Assembly: GCF_004794465.1 (NCBI RefSeq)
Contig: NZ_SSDJ01000066.1
Coordinates: forward strand, 1-55,139
DNA length: 55,139 nucleotides
Source: Microbacterium sp. K24
Lineage (GTDB): Bacteria > Actinomycetota > Actinomycetes > Actinomycetales > Microbacteriaceae
Direction of reading: 5' to 3'
In this document: positions 53,623 through 55,139 of the stretch, in pieces
Numbering within the stretch: position 1 is the stretch's first letter
Layout: every line of letters starts with the position of its first letter
The notes under the pieces: generated by a model
Database searches by the model: none
Seen by the model: only the letters and a program-made list of their open reading frames with translations
What the model was told of the DNA's origin: nothing
Position numbers and translations under genes: made by a program

Positions 53623-55023
53623 ATGATCAGACCCGACCTCTCCCTCCCGATCCCCGAGACGATCACCTCCGCGCACTTCATCGGCATCGGCGGTTCCGGC
53701 ATGAGCGGCCTCGCGAGGATGTTCCTCGACGCGGGCATCCGCGTCTCCGGCACCGACCGGGCCGACAGCGACAACCTCCGTGCTCTCGCTGCTGCCGGGG
53801 CGACGGTGCACGTCGGCCACGACGCCGCGTATCTCGGCGATGCCGACACCGTCGTGCACACCGGAGCGATCTGGCCCGAGAACCCCGAGTTCGTCACGGC
53901 GAAGGAGCGCGGGCTGCACGTCATCCACCGCTCGCAGGCGCTGCACTGGCTCATCGGCTCCCGCCGGCTCGTCTCCGTCGCCGGCGCGCACGGCAAGACC
54001 ACGTCCACCGGGATGATCGTCACCGCGCTCCGTGAGCTCGGCGCCGACCCGCACTTCGTGAACGGCGGTGTGATCGAGCAGCTCGGCACGTCGAGCGCCA
54101 CCGGCACCGGCGACCTGTTCGTGATCGAGGCCGACGAGTCGGACGGCACCTTCCTGCTCTACGACACCGCGGTCGCGCTCATCACGAACGTCGATCCGGA
54201 TCACCTCGATCATTACGGCTCGGACGAGGCGTTCCACGATGCGTTCGTGCGATTCGCGGATGCCGCCTCCGAGGCCGTCGTGATCTCGAGCGACGATCCC
54301 GGGGCCCTGCGCGTCAGCGCCGGGCTCTCGCATGACAACGTCATCACCTTCGGTCAGGCCGAGGATGCGGATCTCCGCGTCACGGACATCGTGGCGGCGG
54401 GGCCCGTCGCGGCGACCCTGACCCACGACGGGGAGAGCGTGCGCATGCAGCTCGCGGTCCCCGGTGTGCACAACGCCATCAACGCCGCAGGCGCCGTCGC
54501 GGTGCTGCGATCCTTCGGCCACCCGCTGGCCGACGCCGTGCGTGCCGTCGAGGGCTTCGCGGGCACGGTGCGCCGGCTCGAGCAGCACGGCGTCGAACGC
54601 GGGGTCACCGTGTACGACGACTACTCGCACCACCCGACCGAGGTCCGCGCGGCGCTCGAGGCCATGCGGAGCATCGCCGGACCGGGCAGGATCATCGCGA
54701 TCCAGCAGCCGCACACGTACTCGCGCACGCAGCACATGTTCCAGGAGTTCGCCGACGTGCTCGAGGAGTTCGCCGATCACACGGTGATGCTCGACGTGTA
54801 CGGCGCCCGCGAGGATCCGGTTCCCGGTGTGACCGGGGAGCTGGTCAGCGACGCCTTCCGCGACCAGGAGCACGTCCACTACGTCGCGGACTGGCAGCAG
54901 GCCGCCGACTACACCGCCACCGTCGCGCGCGACGGCGACTTCGTCATCACGCTCGGGTGCGGCAACGTCTACCAGATCATCCCGCAGGTGCTGGAGTCGC
55001 TGCGCCGGACCGACGAGGCGTAG
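53623..55023 (+). CDS. murC: UDP-N-acetylmuramate-L-alanine ligase
   Basis: A 466-residue Mur ligase adding L-Ala to UDP-MurNAc. The N-terminal loop is [19 protein letters not shown], the ATP loop [10 protein letters not shown] (121-130), then [12 protein letters not shown] and the C-terminal [18 protein letters not shown] and QQPHTYSRT segments that identify MurC. The length and motifs are normal. It is followed after two bases by the ftsQ start. Confidence 0.97.
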   Translation: MIRPDLSLPIPETITSAHFIGIGGSGMSGLARMFLDAGIRVSGTDRADSDNLRALAAAGATVHVGHDAAYLGDADTVVHTGAIWPENPEFVTAKERGLHVIHRSQALHWLIGSRRLVSVAGAHGKTTSTGMIVTALRELGADPHFVNGGVIEQLGTSSATGTGDLFVIEADESDGTFLLYDTAVALITNVDPDHLDHYGSDEAFHDAFVRFADAASEAVVISSDDPGALRVSAGLSHDNVITFGQAEDADLRVTDIVAAGPVAATLTHDGESVRMQLAVPGVHNAINAAGAVAVLRSFGHPLADAVRAVEGFAGTVRRLEQHGVERGVTVYDDYSHHPTEVRAALEAMRSIAGPGRIIAIQQPHTYSRTQHMFQEFADVLEEFADHTVMLDVYGAREDPVPGVTGELVSDAFRDQEHVHYVADWQQAADYTATVARDGDFVITLGCGNVYQIIPQVLESLRRTDEA

Positions 55024-55025
55024 CC

Positions 55026-55139
55026 ATGCGCCGGCCCGCACCGCTTCCGACCGCCCCGGAGAGCAAGGGGCAGAGGGATGCCGCGCCGGAGGCGGCGATG
55101 CGTCCGCGTCGTGGCCAGCGCGCGGTGGCGGACGGCGGA
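55026..55139 (+). CDS. ftsQ: Start of FtsQ/DivIB-type division protein (partial)
   Basis: Only the first 38 codons are in the window: MRRPAPLPTAPESKGQRD and a further basic, Pro/Ala/Arg-rich stretch. This is typical of the cytoplasmic tail of actinobacterial FtsQ. Place alone (right after murC in the dcw cluster) drives the call, since the membrane helix and POTRA domain lie beyond the edge. Confidence 0.75.
   Translation, partial: MRRPAPLPTAPESKGQRDAAPEAAMRPRRGQRAVADGG

Overview
The window is a stretch of high-GC actinobacterial chromosome, most likely from Microbacterium or another member of the Microbacteriaceae. The basis is strong third-position GC bias, actinobacterial families (PASTA kinase, DUF3040, GarA-type FHA protein, FtsR and ResR-like MerR regulators, class II DAHP synthase) and many genes that begin 6-7 bases after a TANNNT -10 box with no Shine-Dalgarno sequence (leaderless mRNAs). 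No rRNA, insertion sequence, prophage or CRISPR array was seen. One tRNA is present, tRNA-Pro(GGG) at 2354-2430.

Layout. 1-2250: leftward small genes (S4-domain RNA-binding protein, lysoplasmalogenase, a hypothetical protein, a GNAT acetyltransferase), with a LexA-like box at the left edge. 2590-9615: accessory metabolism (beta-hydroxyacid dehydrogenase, a 416-residue protein of unknown function, a TetR regulator divergent from an NCS1 permease-amidohydrolase pair, a patatin-like protein whose expected catalytic Asp is Asn). 9794-12916: a HelR/HelD-type RNA polymerase motor ATPase preceded by a sequence resembling the rifamycin-associated element, then a DUF72 protein. 13692-19518: the mutasome operon imuA-imuB-dnaE2 with a candidate PafBC-type damage promoter. 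19663-22903: prepilin-peptidase-like protein, CYTH protein, and a type III polyketide synthase with a coupled methyltransferase. 22976-27819: lpd, CopC, GarA-like FHA protein, two MerR regulators, ParA. 27903-33711: pyruvate carboxylase, an ATPase with a long Glu-Pro tract, peptide deformylase.

33814-55139 is an envelope and division region whose order follows the fadD15-acyltransferase-aroG-pknL-Rv2175c-idsA2-mraZ region of Mycobacterium tuberculosis as I recall it. Here it reads: acyl-CoA synthetase, PlsC, aroG, PASTA Ser/Thr kinase, LysM/transglycosylase-like protein, Rv2175c-like DNA-binding protein, polyprenyl diphosphate synthase, DUF3040 protein, then the division and cell wall (dcw) cluster mraZ-rsmH-ftsL-ftsI-murF-mraY-murD-ftsW-murG-murC-ftsQ. 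murE is missing from its usual place between ftsI and murF. mraZ is preceded by two oppositely oriented arrays of three MraZ-type boxes.

Most genes are ordinary housekeeping genes. The most interesting signals are regulatory: the putative RAE before helR, the double MraZ box array, the PafBC-like promoter of the mutasome, a 10-bp-phased repeat between the LysM and Rv2175c-like genes, and the leaderless -10 pattern. Start codons were chosen from these signals where possible and alternatives are stated.
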